Shown: positions 23,430 through 34,384 of the stretch, piece by piece
Layout of the letters: every line of letters starts with the position of its first letter
Position numbering within the stretch: position 1 is the first letter of the stretch
Assembly (NCBI GenBank): GCA_947044365.1
Contig: OX345651.1
Coordinates: 1 to 64,000 of the forward strand
From: Petrosia ficiformis
Lineage: Eukaryota; Porifera; Demospongiae; Haplosclerida; Petrosiidae
Direction of reading: 5' to 3'
DNA: 64,000 nucleotides
Notes under the pieces: generated by a model
What the model saw: only the letters and a program-made list of their open reading frames with translations
Told to the model about the DNA's origin: nothing
Database searches by the model: none
Program-made: the position numbers and the translations under genes

Positions 23430-24660
23430 GACTGGGATACTGGGATACTGGCAACTGTTCCTCCCCATCAAATGATCTGGCAGTGACTCCAAATGACCTC
23501 AGGCTATTTTGGTACTTCTTTTTTTTGCATTGATTTCTTCAATAAACTTGATAACTAGATCTAAATGCCAAAGTGCAAAGCACAATTGATCACTACTGTA
23601 TTTTGCTCACGTTTTAATTAACAAGAAACATATTTTATTAATAATTTATAATATTCATTATTATAGAGACAATAACTATAATGTAATTGCATAAGAGATA
23701 TTATTACAACATGACCCTTAATATGCCAGTTAGATGAACCAATAACATAATAGCATGTCTAATGTTGTGCTATTAGCTTGCTGAACATCCAAGTTGCATT
23801 AACGGGACTGTAAATGGTATGCCACACCTATATACAAAGCACAATTGATCACTACTGTATTTTGCTCACGTTTTAATTAACAAGAAACATATTTTATTAA
23901 TAATTTATAATATTCATTATTATAGAGACAATAACTATAATGTAATTGCATAAGAGATATTATTACAACATGACCCTTAATATGCCAGTTAGATGAACCA
24001 ATAACATAATAGCATGTCTAATGTTGTGCTATTAGCTTGCTGAACATCCAAGTTGCATTAACGGGACTGTAAATGGTATGCCACACCTATATACAAAGCA
24101 CAATTGATCACTACTGTATTTTGCTCACGTTTTAATTAACAAGAAACATATTTTATTAATAATTTATAATATTCATTATTATAGAGACAATAACTATAAT
24201 GTAATTGCATAAGAGATATTATTACAACATGACCCTTAATATGCCAGTTAGATGAACCAATAACATAATAGCATGTCTAATGTTGTGCTATTAGCTTGCT
24301 GAACATCCAAGTTGCATTAACGGGACTGTAAATGGTATGCCACACCTATATACCAGATGATGCGATTGAAATTTGGAATTACCAACTATAATTATGTAAC
24401 TTAATGAGTAGAAGAAACTTTTAACATGTTACCTGCAGAGATTTGAGATAGAATAGCAAAGATTATTATGCCAATCAAGTAAAAATAACAGAATTATAAT
24501 AATAACAAAAATTAATAATAATTTTACTTGGATGAGGGACATTGGAAAGAAATAGATAATAAATAAAAGGAATATTAGTTATACTTACGATACTAACATC
24601 ACTGGACAGTAAATTGTCATAGTACTTGAGTAATCTGTAACAGTAGTACCTAATCGAAAA
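23430..24660. repeat. Module B, copy 2, with internal 259-bp triplication
   Basis: A second copy of module B in which a 259-bp segment (CAAAGCACAATTGATCACTA ... CACACCTATAT) is present three times in tandem, starting at 23576, 23835 and 24094 and ending near 24352. Copies 2 and 3 look identical. Copies 1 and 3 of the module carry the segment once. The short minus-strand ORF at 24475-24666 is AT-rich filler. Confidence 0.88.
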
Positions 24661-25135
24661 ATCCATACTGGTTTACAGTTCCATGGTTGAAAGTGAATTT
24701 CAAGAGAATACTAAAACGCTCATGGTTCCTACAAGCAACATTTTTGATCAAAAACACTGCAGAATTATAATAAGGACATCATTATGGAACTCTGGGAACA
24801 GTTTTAGGAAAATGTTTTTTCCATTCAAAAATTAAGTACCAAAGGCTATAGTTCATGGTTCAAAGTGAATTTCAACAGAATACTAAAACGCTCTTGGTTC
24901 CTATAAGTAACATTTTTGATCAAAAACACTGCAGAATCATAATAAGGACATCATTATGGAACTCTAGGTACAGTTTTAGGAATATTTTTTTCTAGTCGAA
25001 AATTAAGTACCAAAGGCTATAGTTCATGGTTCAAAGTGAATTTCAATAGAATACTAAAACGCTCATGGTTCCTACAAACAACATTTTTGATCAAAAATAC
25101 TGTAGAATCATAACAACGACATCACTATCTAACTG
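24661..25135. repeat. 171-bp satellite, about three copies
   Basis: Same words as the 21.7-23.4 kb array, following module B copy 2 exactly as in copy 1. Ends abruptly near 25135 at TATCTAACTGTACAC. Confidence 0.85.
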
Positions 25136-25308
25136 TACACAGGGTCATTAATACTTGAGTACAGTAATTTTCACCTAAATAATGCAACATTTTTAAACAG
25201 TTGTAACTTTACTTTTACAGCTCTATTGAGGAAGAGACAACATAGAGTGGATAGAATGGTTTTCACTCTACACGAACATATATATTATGAAATGCTTTGT
25301 CTGTTGTT

Positions 25309-25930
25309 TTAAGGTTGTAGTCTTTTCCGTGGGCGGATGCTACTCCAATCAGTTTCTAGTCTTGCAAGCTTCTTGCTGCATACAATCTGGTTCCATTCTG
25401 TATTTTTTGGAAGCCACACCCACCCGGGGGTATAATTATTGGGCCTAAATGTTTTGACTGATAGTTTATTTTCAGAAACAAAGCTAAACACGGCCCACAG
25501 GTGGTGGAGGGGGCGGTGGGTGGGAAACAATGGCGGGGTAACTGTAGTTGCTCTCTGAGAAAGATCGGAGTTTGGTAGTGTCTAGAAAGGTAAATTTTAT
25601 GGTTTCAGTGAAAAGCTACAGAATTCAGCTTTCTTCAGCCTCTTGTAACTATAAAAGTAAAATGAATTTCCAGAAAACGGCTCTATTTGTTTTCTCTAAA
25701 TGCATTGTACTTGGTGCACGCCATGATTGGTGGGCGTGGCTTTCTCCGTTTTGTACTTATTAAGATGGCAAAAATGGACATTTTATATATGTTTTATCAA
25801 TTCCAGGACCCTATAAAGGTGATTAGAAGATATGAAGGTTGCCATTACACCAGGTTAGAGTCATATTATATAATATTCTATTTTGAAACTGATTGGAGTC
25901 GCATCCGCCCACTCCCTAGTACCACCTTAA
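25309..25930. mobile_element. 614-bp MITE-like element with ~45-bp TIRs and TTAA target duplication
   Basis: The ends are inverted copies: left GGTTGTAGTC...GTGGGCGGATGCTACTCC..., right (reverse complement) GGTGGTACTA...GTGGGCGGATGCGACTCC..., both continuing to AATCAGTTTC. The element proper is 25313-25926, flanked directly by TTAA at 25309-25312 and 25927-25930. TTAA duplications are typical of piggyBac and Kolobok DNA transposons. The GG...CC termini fit Kolobok somewhat better, but I cannot decide. No transposase frame is present, so it would be a nonautonomous derivative. It is more GC-rich than its surroundings. Confidence 0.75.
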
Positions 25931-26589
25931 TGTAAAATATAGACATTTTTACGCATATGCGAGCAAGAAATTCAGCAAAAGGCGGGTACTTTCCTCTCTA
26001 CGTTTGGGTTTGTAACTTGTAACATGTAATGCTATATCAGTGTCCTATTTGGGGTTCAATTTGTGGAAGGATTCGACAATTATCTTCGAAGTTATAGTCA
26101 AAAATATGTATTTTTGAGGTCCAAGCAGCTTTTATTTTGCGTCATAACGTTGCGTGTTTACCATTGTTATTTCCACAAACTGAACTCATTGCTAACAACA
26201 TCATTATCTATGCATTCAATATCTAACATACCTTGAATAATGGCCAGAAAGTATCCGCCTCAGCACACTTACTCGATCTCAGTGCTTTTTACACAGCCAT
26301 TGCGGCCACGCCCAGTTAATGAAATAATTATCTTTGATTAGAATTCCACAATGCGTAAATTATAATGGCCAGGTAAGATCCATAGTGTTGTTATTATAGT
26401 AGTAGTATCATAGTAGTAGTAATTCTTTTGAAGTGCATTACTATTGTAATCATTCTACTTACCTTTTTACATCAGTAATTATTATGTGAGTATACATATA
26501 TTTATAGGTGTAAATTAGTGAAACTCACACCTAAACTTGACTCAAGCATTAAAACTACCCTGTGTAGGAACAGTTATAGGAAAACCTTT
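25931..26589. other. Unique intergenic sequence
   Basis: I recognise no gene or repeat here. It contains short GC-richer patches (e.g. GCGGCCACGCCCAG near 26303) and a possible old element remnant. A short satellite scrap (TAGGAACAGTTATAGG) appears near 26567, just before module B copy 3. Confidence 0.5.
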
Positions 26590-27215
26590 TTCCAGTCAAC
26601 CGGCAACTGTTCCTCCCCATCAAATGATCTGGCAGCGACTCCAAATGACCTCAGGCTATTTTGGAACTTCTTTTTTTTTGCATTGATTTATTTAATAAAC
26701 TTGGTAACTAAATGCCGAAGTGCAAAGTGTGACAATTGATAAATTTGATTAACAAGAAACATATTTTATTAATGATTTTTAATACTCATTATTATAATAA
26801 CTATAATGTAATTGCATAAGAGATCTTATTACAACATCACCGTTAATATGCCAGTTAGATGAACCAATAACATAATGGGATGTCTAGCTTGCATTAATTT
26901 TCAAGATTGTGGCTGATGCAAATTAAATGATATGCCACATGTATATACCATAGAAATTTGGAACATGACTAAATTTCACACTATAGCAACTTATTAAGTA
27001 GAAAATTTTCAACATGTTCCCTGTAGAGATTATAGTAAAGATTATTATGCCAATATACTTTAAATAACAATTCTTATAACAGTAACAGAAATATATTTGG
27101 ATGTGGACATTTGAAAGAAATAGATAATAAAGAAAAGTTATACTTACAATACTAACATCACTGGACAGTAAATTCTCCTGGTACTGGAATAATCTGAAAC
27201 TATAGTATCTATACA
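26590..27215. repeat. Module B, copy 3
   Basis: Diverged copy starting ACCGGCAACTGTTCCTCCCC and ending near the CTATACAGGTTTACACTTCA equivalent. It has several small deletions relative to copies 1 and 2. The ORF at 26518-26739 crosses the boundary and is not supported. Confidence 0.75.
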
Positions 27216-27720
27216 GGTTTACACTTCATGGTTCCAAGTGAATTTCAAGAGATTACTAAAATGCTCACAGTTCCTTTTAACAACAGTTTTGATCAAACAT
27301 ACTAAGGACATCATTATCTAACTCTAGGAACAGTTTCGGTTCAATCTCAAATGATTCATTTTGCAAAGAAAAATCAGTTCAAAGGCTATAGTTCAGGGTA
27401 AAAATTCAAATTTTGATAGAATATTAAAATGCTCACGGTTCTAACACATAATATTGTTGATCAAAACCACTTTGGAAACATATTAAGGACATCATTATTT
27501 AACTCTAGGAACTGTTTCGGCTAAATGTCAAATGATTGATTTTGCAATGTCAAATCAGTACAAAGGATATAGATCAGGGTAAAAATTCGAATTTCAAGAG
27601 ATTACGAAATCGCTCACAGTTCTATCACGTATTATTATTGATCAAAAGCACTTTGGAAACATATTAGGGACATCATTATCTAACACTAGGAACAGTTTCG
27701 GCTCAATCAGAAATGTAATT
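27216..27720. repeat. ~181-bp satellite, about 2.5 copies
   Basis: Contains the AACTCTAGGAACAGTTTCGG, ATCAGTTCAAAGGCTATAG and CACTTTGGAAACATATTA words of the 181-bp family. It directly precedes the left end of the large inverted repeat. Confidence 0.8.
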
Positions 27721-28388
27721 GTTACAAATGCACCATCATTCAAAGCCTTCAAACAGCTTGTTGACACAGTAATTCATGGCTTCTACATTAAAGTTGATTA
27801 CCTTTCCCAAACTATCCAAAGACAGTCCCGTCACCAACTAAGTATAAACAATGGAGGTCTTGAGGAAACAGAATTATAGTTCCAGAACCTACTTCACTTT
27901 GCGAGGGATTACAATACTGTTAAAATAGTTGTGAATTTTGTGAGTAGCAGATAGATTGTATTATAAGTGAGAAGAACAGCATATCTAGATGCTCTCAGCA
28001 GTATCTTGAGGTTTATTCATTTCAGTCAATAAATGTTCTTCATTTCAGTTCTCTCTTGCCTCATGTATGTTCATATCTTAGTACAAGTCAATTCCACTGC
28101 CTTTCTATGCCAGTTCTTTTCTTTAAACGTTTCTTGAGCGATCCTTCATAGTCTGTTCTAGAGCGGTCAGTCACATCTAAGCCTTGATAGAAATTACTTA
28201 CATGAAAAGGGATTAGAAGTCAATGCTAGGAGATTGGTTAGTTTTCTATTTCTTGCCCACTTGTGCAGTGTGCACTTGTATTGTAAACAAGCTCACGTGA
28301 TGATTACAAAATCATGTGACTAAACCGCCAATTTTTATCCGCCATTTAAATTTCATTTCATTTCATGGACATGGAAGAGAGGAAGGTG

Positions 28389-28650
28389 GGAGGAGCTGTT
28401 AAAGGTGTTTGTAGCGTCTAGCGAGGAGGAATAGCTTGACTAATCTGTTTACCTTGTGATGTAGAAGTACTGTGTGAATTTCCTGGGAGTAGAGAGAAAA
28501 GGTTTAGACTCGTGTATTAAGACGGCTGATGTTGGAGGAGCTGCTAAAGGTGTTTGTAGCGTCTAGCGAGGAGGAGTAGCTTGACTAATCTGTTTACCTT
28601 GTGATGTGAAGTACTGAGTGAATTTCCTGGGAGTAGAGAAAAGAGGGAAC
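28389..28650. repeat. 145-bp tandem duplication inside the left palindrome arm
   Basis: Two copies starting GGAGGAGCTG at 28389 and 28534 contain TTTGTAGCGTCTAGCGAGGA and ATTTCCTGGGAGTAGAGA. The same pair is present inverted at ~38690-38955, so the duplication predates formation of the inverted repeat. It is not open in any frame for long. Confidence 0.85.
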
Positions 28651-28769
28651 ACTTTGAAAAGGTAAATATATTTATTTAGCATGACTTTTATTTCGTTGCT
28701 ATGGTAACCATTTAGGACACCTCCCTCAATATTCTTGTGTACTTGTACTGAGATACTGTACTGACCTTG

Positions 28770-31700
28770 ACTACAGTGTAGCTGACTAACCTTTGACTAC
28801 AGTGTTACTGACTAGCCTTTGTTGTGCCTTTGACTAAACTGTGACTTACTAACCATGGGAAGGTTATACATAGAATAGAATTATCTAAGTAATTAGGCAT
28901 ATTGCATTGAAGGTATGTATGCTAATGTTTGTTTGTTTGTCCTAGATATGACGTTAAACTGTCTCTTGTTCATGTATTTAGATTTTTTGCTTATGTTGCA
29001 TTTCCGACTTTTCACTACAATGTGACTTGTGCATTACACTGTGACTTGTGCCTTTGACTAAACTGTGACTTGTGCCTTCGACTATACTGTGACTTGTGCC
29101 TTACACTGTGACTTGTGCCTTACTCTGTTACTTGTGCCTTTGACTTTTACTTTTGACAACACTATGACGTGCCTTTGACTACACTGTGACTTGTGCCTTA
29201 CACTGTTAATTGTGCCTTACACTGTTACTTGTGCCTTTGACTACACTGTGACTTACTTTTGACGACACTATGACGTGCCTTTCACTACACTGTGACTTGT
29301 GCCTGCCTTGGACTACACTGTGACTTGTGCCTTACTCTGTTACTTGTGCCTTTGACTATACTGTGACAAGTGCCTTTGACTACACTAGGACTTGTGCCTT
29401 TGACTACACTGTGACTTGTGCCTTACACTGTGACTTGCTCGACTACTCTGTGACTTTTACTTTTGACGACACTATGACGTGCCTTTGACTACACTGTGAC
29501 TTGTGCCTTGGACTACACTGTGACTTTTACTTTTGACGACACTATGACGTGCCTTTCAGTACACTGTGACTTGTGCCTGCCTTGGACTACACTGTTAATT
29601 GTGCCTTACACTGTGACTTGTGCCTTTGACTATACTGTGACAAGTGCCTTTGACTACACTAGGACTTGTGCCTTTGACTACACTGTGACTTGTGCCTTAC
29701 ACTGTGACTTGCTCGACTACTCGGTGACTTTTACTTTTGACGACACTATGACGTGCCTTTGACTACACTGTGACTTGTGCCTTACACTGTGACCTGTGCC
29801 TTACTCTGTTACTTGTGCCTTTGACTTTTACTTTTGACGACACTAATGACGTGCCTTTGACTACACTGTGACTTGTGCCTTACACTGTTAATTGTGCCTT
29901 TGACTACACTGTGACTTTTACTTTTGACGACACTATGACGTGCCTTTCACTACACTGTGACTTGTGCCTGCCTTGGACTACACTGTGACTTGTGCCTTAC
30001 TCTGTTACTTGTGCCTTTGACTATACTGTGACAAGTGCCTTTGACTACACTAGGACTTGTGCCTTTGACTACACTGTGACTTGTGCCTTACACTGTGACT
30101 TGCTCGACTACTCTGTGACTTTTACTTTTGACGACACTATGACGTGCCTTTGACTACACTGTGACTTGTGCCTTGGACTACACTGTGACTTTTACTTTTG
30201 ACGACACTATGACGTGCCTTTCAGTACACTGTGACTTGTGCCTGCCTTGGACTACACTGTTAATTGTGCCTTACACTGTGACTTGTGCCTTTGACTATAC
30301 TGTGACAAGTGCCTTTGACTACACTAGGACTTGTGCCTTTGACTACACTGTGACTTGTGCCTTACACTGTGACTTGCTCGACTACTCGGTGACTTTTACT
30401 TTTGACGACACTATGACGTGCCTTTGACTACACTGTGACTTGTGCCTTACACTGTTACTTGTGCCTTGGACTACACTGTGACTTCTGCCTTACTCTGTTA
30501 CTTGTGCCTTTGACTATACTGTGACTTGTGCCTTCGACTATACTGTGACTTGTGCCTTACACTGTGACTTGTGCCTTACTCTGTTACTTGTGCATTTGAC
30601 TATACTGTGACAAGTGCCTTTGACTACACTAGGACTTGTGCCTTACACTGTTAATTGTGCCTTACACTGTTACTTGTGCCTTTGACTACACTGTGACTTG
30701 TGCCTTACTCTGTTACTTGTGCCTTTGACTACACTAGGACTTGGGCCTTACACTGTTAATTGTGCCTTACACTGTTACTTGTGCCTTTGACTACACTGTG
30801 AGTTTTACTTTTGACGACACTATGACGTGCCTTGACTAAACTGTGACTTGTGCCTTCGACTATAATGTGACTTGTGCCTTACACTGTGACCTGTGCCTTA
30901 CTCTGTTACTTGTGCCTTTGACTTTTACTTTTGACGACACTATGACGTGCCTTTGACTACACTGTGACTTGTGCCTTACACTGTGACTTGTGCCTTACTC
31001 TGTTACTTGTGCCTTTGACTATACTGTGACAAGTGCCTTTGACTACACTAGGACTTGTGCCTTACACTGTTAATTGTGCCTTACACTGTTACTTGTGCCT
31101 TTGACTACACTGTGAGTTTTACTTTTGACGACACTAGGACGTGCCTTGACTAAACTGTGACTTGTGCCTTCGACTATACTGTGACTTGTGCCTTACACTG
31201 TGACCTGTGCCTTACTCTGTTACTTGTGCCTTTGACTTTTACTTTTGACGACACTAATGACGTGCCTTTGACTACACTGTGACTTGTGCCTTACACTGTT
31301 AATTGTGCCTTTGACTACACTGTGACTTTTACTTTTGACGACACTATGACGTGCCTTTCACTACACTGTGACTTGTGCCTGCCTTGGACTACACTGTTAA
31401 TTGTGCCTTACACTGTTTCTTGTGCCTTCGACTATACTGTGACAAGTGCCTTTGACTACACTAGGACTTGTGCCTTTGACTACACTGTGACTTGTGCCTT
31501 ACAGTGTGACTTGCTCGACTACTCTGTGACTTTTACTTTTGACGACACTATGACGTGCCTTTGACTACACTGTGACTTGTGCCTGCCTTGGACTACACTG
31601 CGACTTGTGCCTTACTCTGTTACTTGTGGCTTTGACTATACTGTGACCAGTGCCTTTGACTACACTAGGACTTGGGCCTTTGACTACACTGTGACTTGTG

Positions 31701-32330
31701 CCTTTGACTACACTGTGACTTGTGCCTTGGACTACACTGTGACTTGCGCCTTACTCTGTTACTTGTGCCTTTGACTATACTGTGACAAGTGCCTTTGACT
31801 ACACTAGGACTTGGGCCTTTGACTACACTGTTACTTGTGCCTTGGACTACACTGTGACTTGTGCCTTACTCTGTTATTTGTGCCTTTGACTACACTGTGA
31901 CTTGTGCCTTTGACTATACTGTGACAAGTGCCTTTGACTACACTAGGACTTGGGCCTTTGACTACACTGTTACTTGTGCCTTACTCTGTTATTTGTGCCT
32001 TTGACTACACTGTGACTTGTGCCTTACACTGTTATTGTGCATTGGACTATACCGTGGCTTGTACCCCTTTGACGACACTATGACTTGTGCCTTACACTGT
32101 TACTTGGCAGTTTGACTACACTGTGACTTGTGCCTTTGACTACACCGTTACTTCTGCCTTTGACTTAACAGTGACCTTTGCCTGATTACACTGTGACTTG
32201 TACTTTTGATGACACTATGACTTGGGCCTTTGACTACACTGTAATTTGTGCCTTATGCCTTTGACCACTCTGTGACTTGTGCCTTTGACTACACTATCAC
32301 TTGATGACATTACTACACTGTCCTTTGTCA
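28770..32330. repeat. ~24-bp minisatellite, left arm of the palindrome
   Basis: Units are built from GACTTGTGCCTTTGACTACA plus CTGT, with a shorter 19-bp form (GACTTGTGCCTTACACTGT) and a third form around TTTTACTTTTGACGACACT. Larger blocks are duplicated (the identical 88-codon artefact frames at 29496 and 30161 show a ~665-bp repeat of the block). The apparent peptide DYTVTCAF repeat is a by-product of the 24-bp period. Confidence 0.92.
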
Positions 32331-32963
32331 TTTTTCAAAAGGACCCGTTTATCTATCTTGTGAGAGGATCTCTGGAGAGGAGGTAAATATGGTAACTAAA
32401 TAATCTAAGTGTATGTAGCATGATAAACTAATGGTTCGGGGCCTAGGGGTTGGAATGCCTTGTAGGGTGGGCTCTGTAAGTAAATACTCATCCATCTAAT
32501 GTTGAAGTCTTCCTTCTACAACACATCACAGTTTACATGTAAATAAATGTTATTCAAAGTGCTGCGCAAAGGTGTTTATGTATCGTTTTATTATGTAAAC
32601 TTTAATTTGTCCTAGACATGACATTAAACTGTCTCTTGTTCATGTATTGATTTTTGCATAGATTGTATTTCCTTTTAATAAGTTTATAATCACTTGTAAT
32701 TATTAAGTACAACAATTTGTTTTCATCCACTTGTATGTGTCCTAGATATCACAATAAACTCTTCATGTATATTTACTTAGTTTTTTTTTTTCTGGAAACT
32801 TTTGTAATGCATACTGCTATTTTATTTTTGGGAATTATTACTTAGTTACATGTATTTATTTACTTTATTTCTGTAACATCTTGTGAAGATCTCCCGGACA
32901 AGACAGGAAGGTACTTGGTTGTAATGGGTTACTCTTAGATTGCATGACAAACCCTTATACTTA

Positions 32964-34048
32964 ACTTGCATGTAGAGCAGTTAACATTTTGACCGTACCC
33001 TAGGATTTGGTTACAAATATCGGGGTTTTGGGAATGAGCAATCAATGGTAGGGTTTTTGTACTATAGTGTGATGAATGTTGAATTTGGCATGAGGGTTAG
33101 GTTACAAAATGTAATATAGCTAACAAATGTGTTTCTGTGTTAGGGTTTGGGGTCATGGGGGCTACGGAATGTGCTTCTGTCTTAGTTTTTCTGGAAGCAT
33201 ATTTAATGCATACTGCTATTTTATTTTTGTTTTGGGAATTATTACTTAGTTACATGTATTTATTTACTCTATTTCTGTAACATCTTGTGAAGATCTCCCG
33301 GACAAGACAGGAAGACAATTGGATGTAGAGAAGTTAACATTTTGACGTACCTTAGCCTTAGGATTTCATTTCGGGATTTTGGGAACGAGCAAGCAATGGT
33401 AGGGTTTTGGTACGGTACTATAGGGTCATGAATGTTGAATTTGGCATGAGGGTTAGGTTACAAAATGTAATATAGCTAACAAATGTGGTTCCGTGTTTCG
33501 GTTTGGGGTCATGGGGGCTATTCCCAACCCTAAGACTGAAGCACATTCCATAGCCCCATAACCCAACCCCAAGACAGAAGCAAACACATTCCATAGCCCC
33601 CCCCCCCATGACCCCAACCCTAAGACAAAAGCATATTCCAGAGCCCCATAACCCAACCCCAAGACAGAAGCAAACACATTCCATAGCCCCCCCCATGACC
33701 CCAACCCTAAGACGGAAGCAAACACATTCCATAGCCCAATGTCTAAGACGAAAGCATATTCCATAGCCCCTTGACCCAACCCTAAGACTGAAGCAAACAC
33801 ATTCCATAGCCCCATGACCCCAACCCTAAGACAAAAGCATATTCCATAGCCCCATAACCCAACCCCAAGACAGAAGCAAACACAAGACAAAAGCATATTC
33901 CATAGCCCCATAACCCAACCCCAAGACAGAAGCAAAACACATTCCATGACCCCAACCCTAAGACGGAAGCATACATTCCATAGCCCCATGACCCAACCCC
34001 AAGACAGAAGCAAACACATTCCATAGCCCTCGTGACCCTAAACCCCCA
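32964..34048. repeat. Palindrome spacer with ~44-bp CATAGCCCC minisatellite
   Basis: The left part repeats sequence of the inner left arm (CTTGTGAAGATCTCCCGGAC at 32880 and again near 33287). The part from ~33520 to 34030 is a minisatellite of CCCAACCC(C/T)AAGACAGAAG and ACATTCCATAGCCCC words. The inverse of this motif (GGGTTTGGGGTCATGGGGGC) occurs at ~33144 and ~33500. Minus-strand frames of 116-188 codons here arise from the repeat. Confidence 0.8.
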
Positions 34049-34384
34049 AGTATAAGGGTTTGTCATGCAATCCAAGAGTAACCCATTACAACTAAATATC
34101 TTGTCTTCCTGTCTTGTCCGGGAGATCTTCACAAGATGTTACAGAAATAAAGTAAATAAATACATGTAACTAAGTAATAATTCCCAAAAATAAAATAGCA
34201 GTATGCATTAAGTACATATACATGAATAAGAGTTATTGTGATATCTAGGACACATATAAGTGGATTGAAACAAAATGTTACATTTAATAAATACAAGTGA
34301 TTATAAACTTATTAAAAGGAAATACAATCTATGCAAAAATCACACATGAACAAGAGACAGTTTAATGTCATATCCAGGACAAAC

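Noticed and set aside
33418..34132. Minus-strand frames of 116-188 codons (LGLGYGAMEYAFV repeats)
   Set aside because: Explained by the ~44-bp minisatellite in the palindrome centre.
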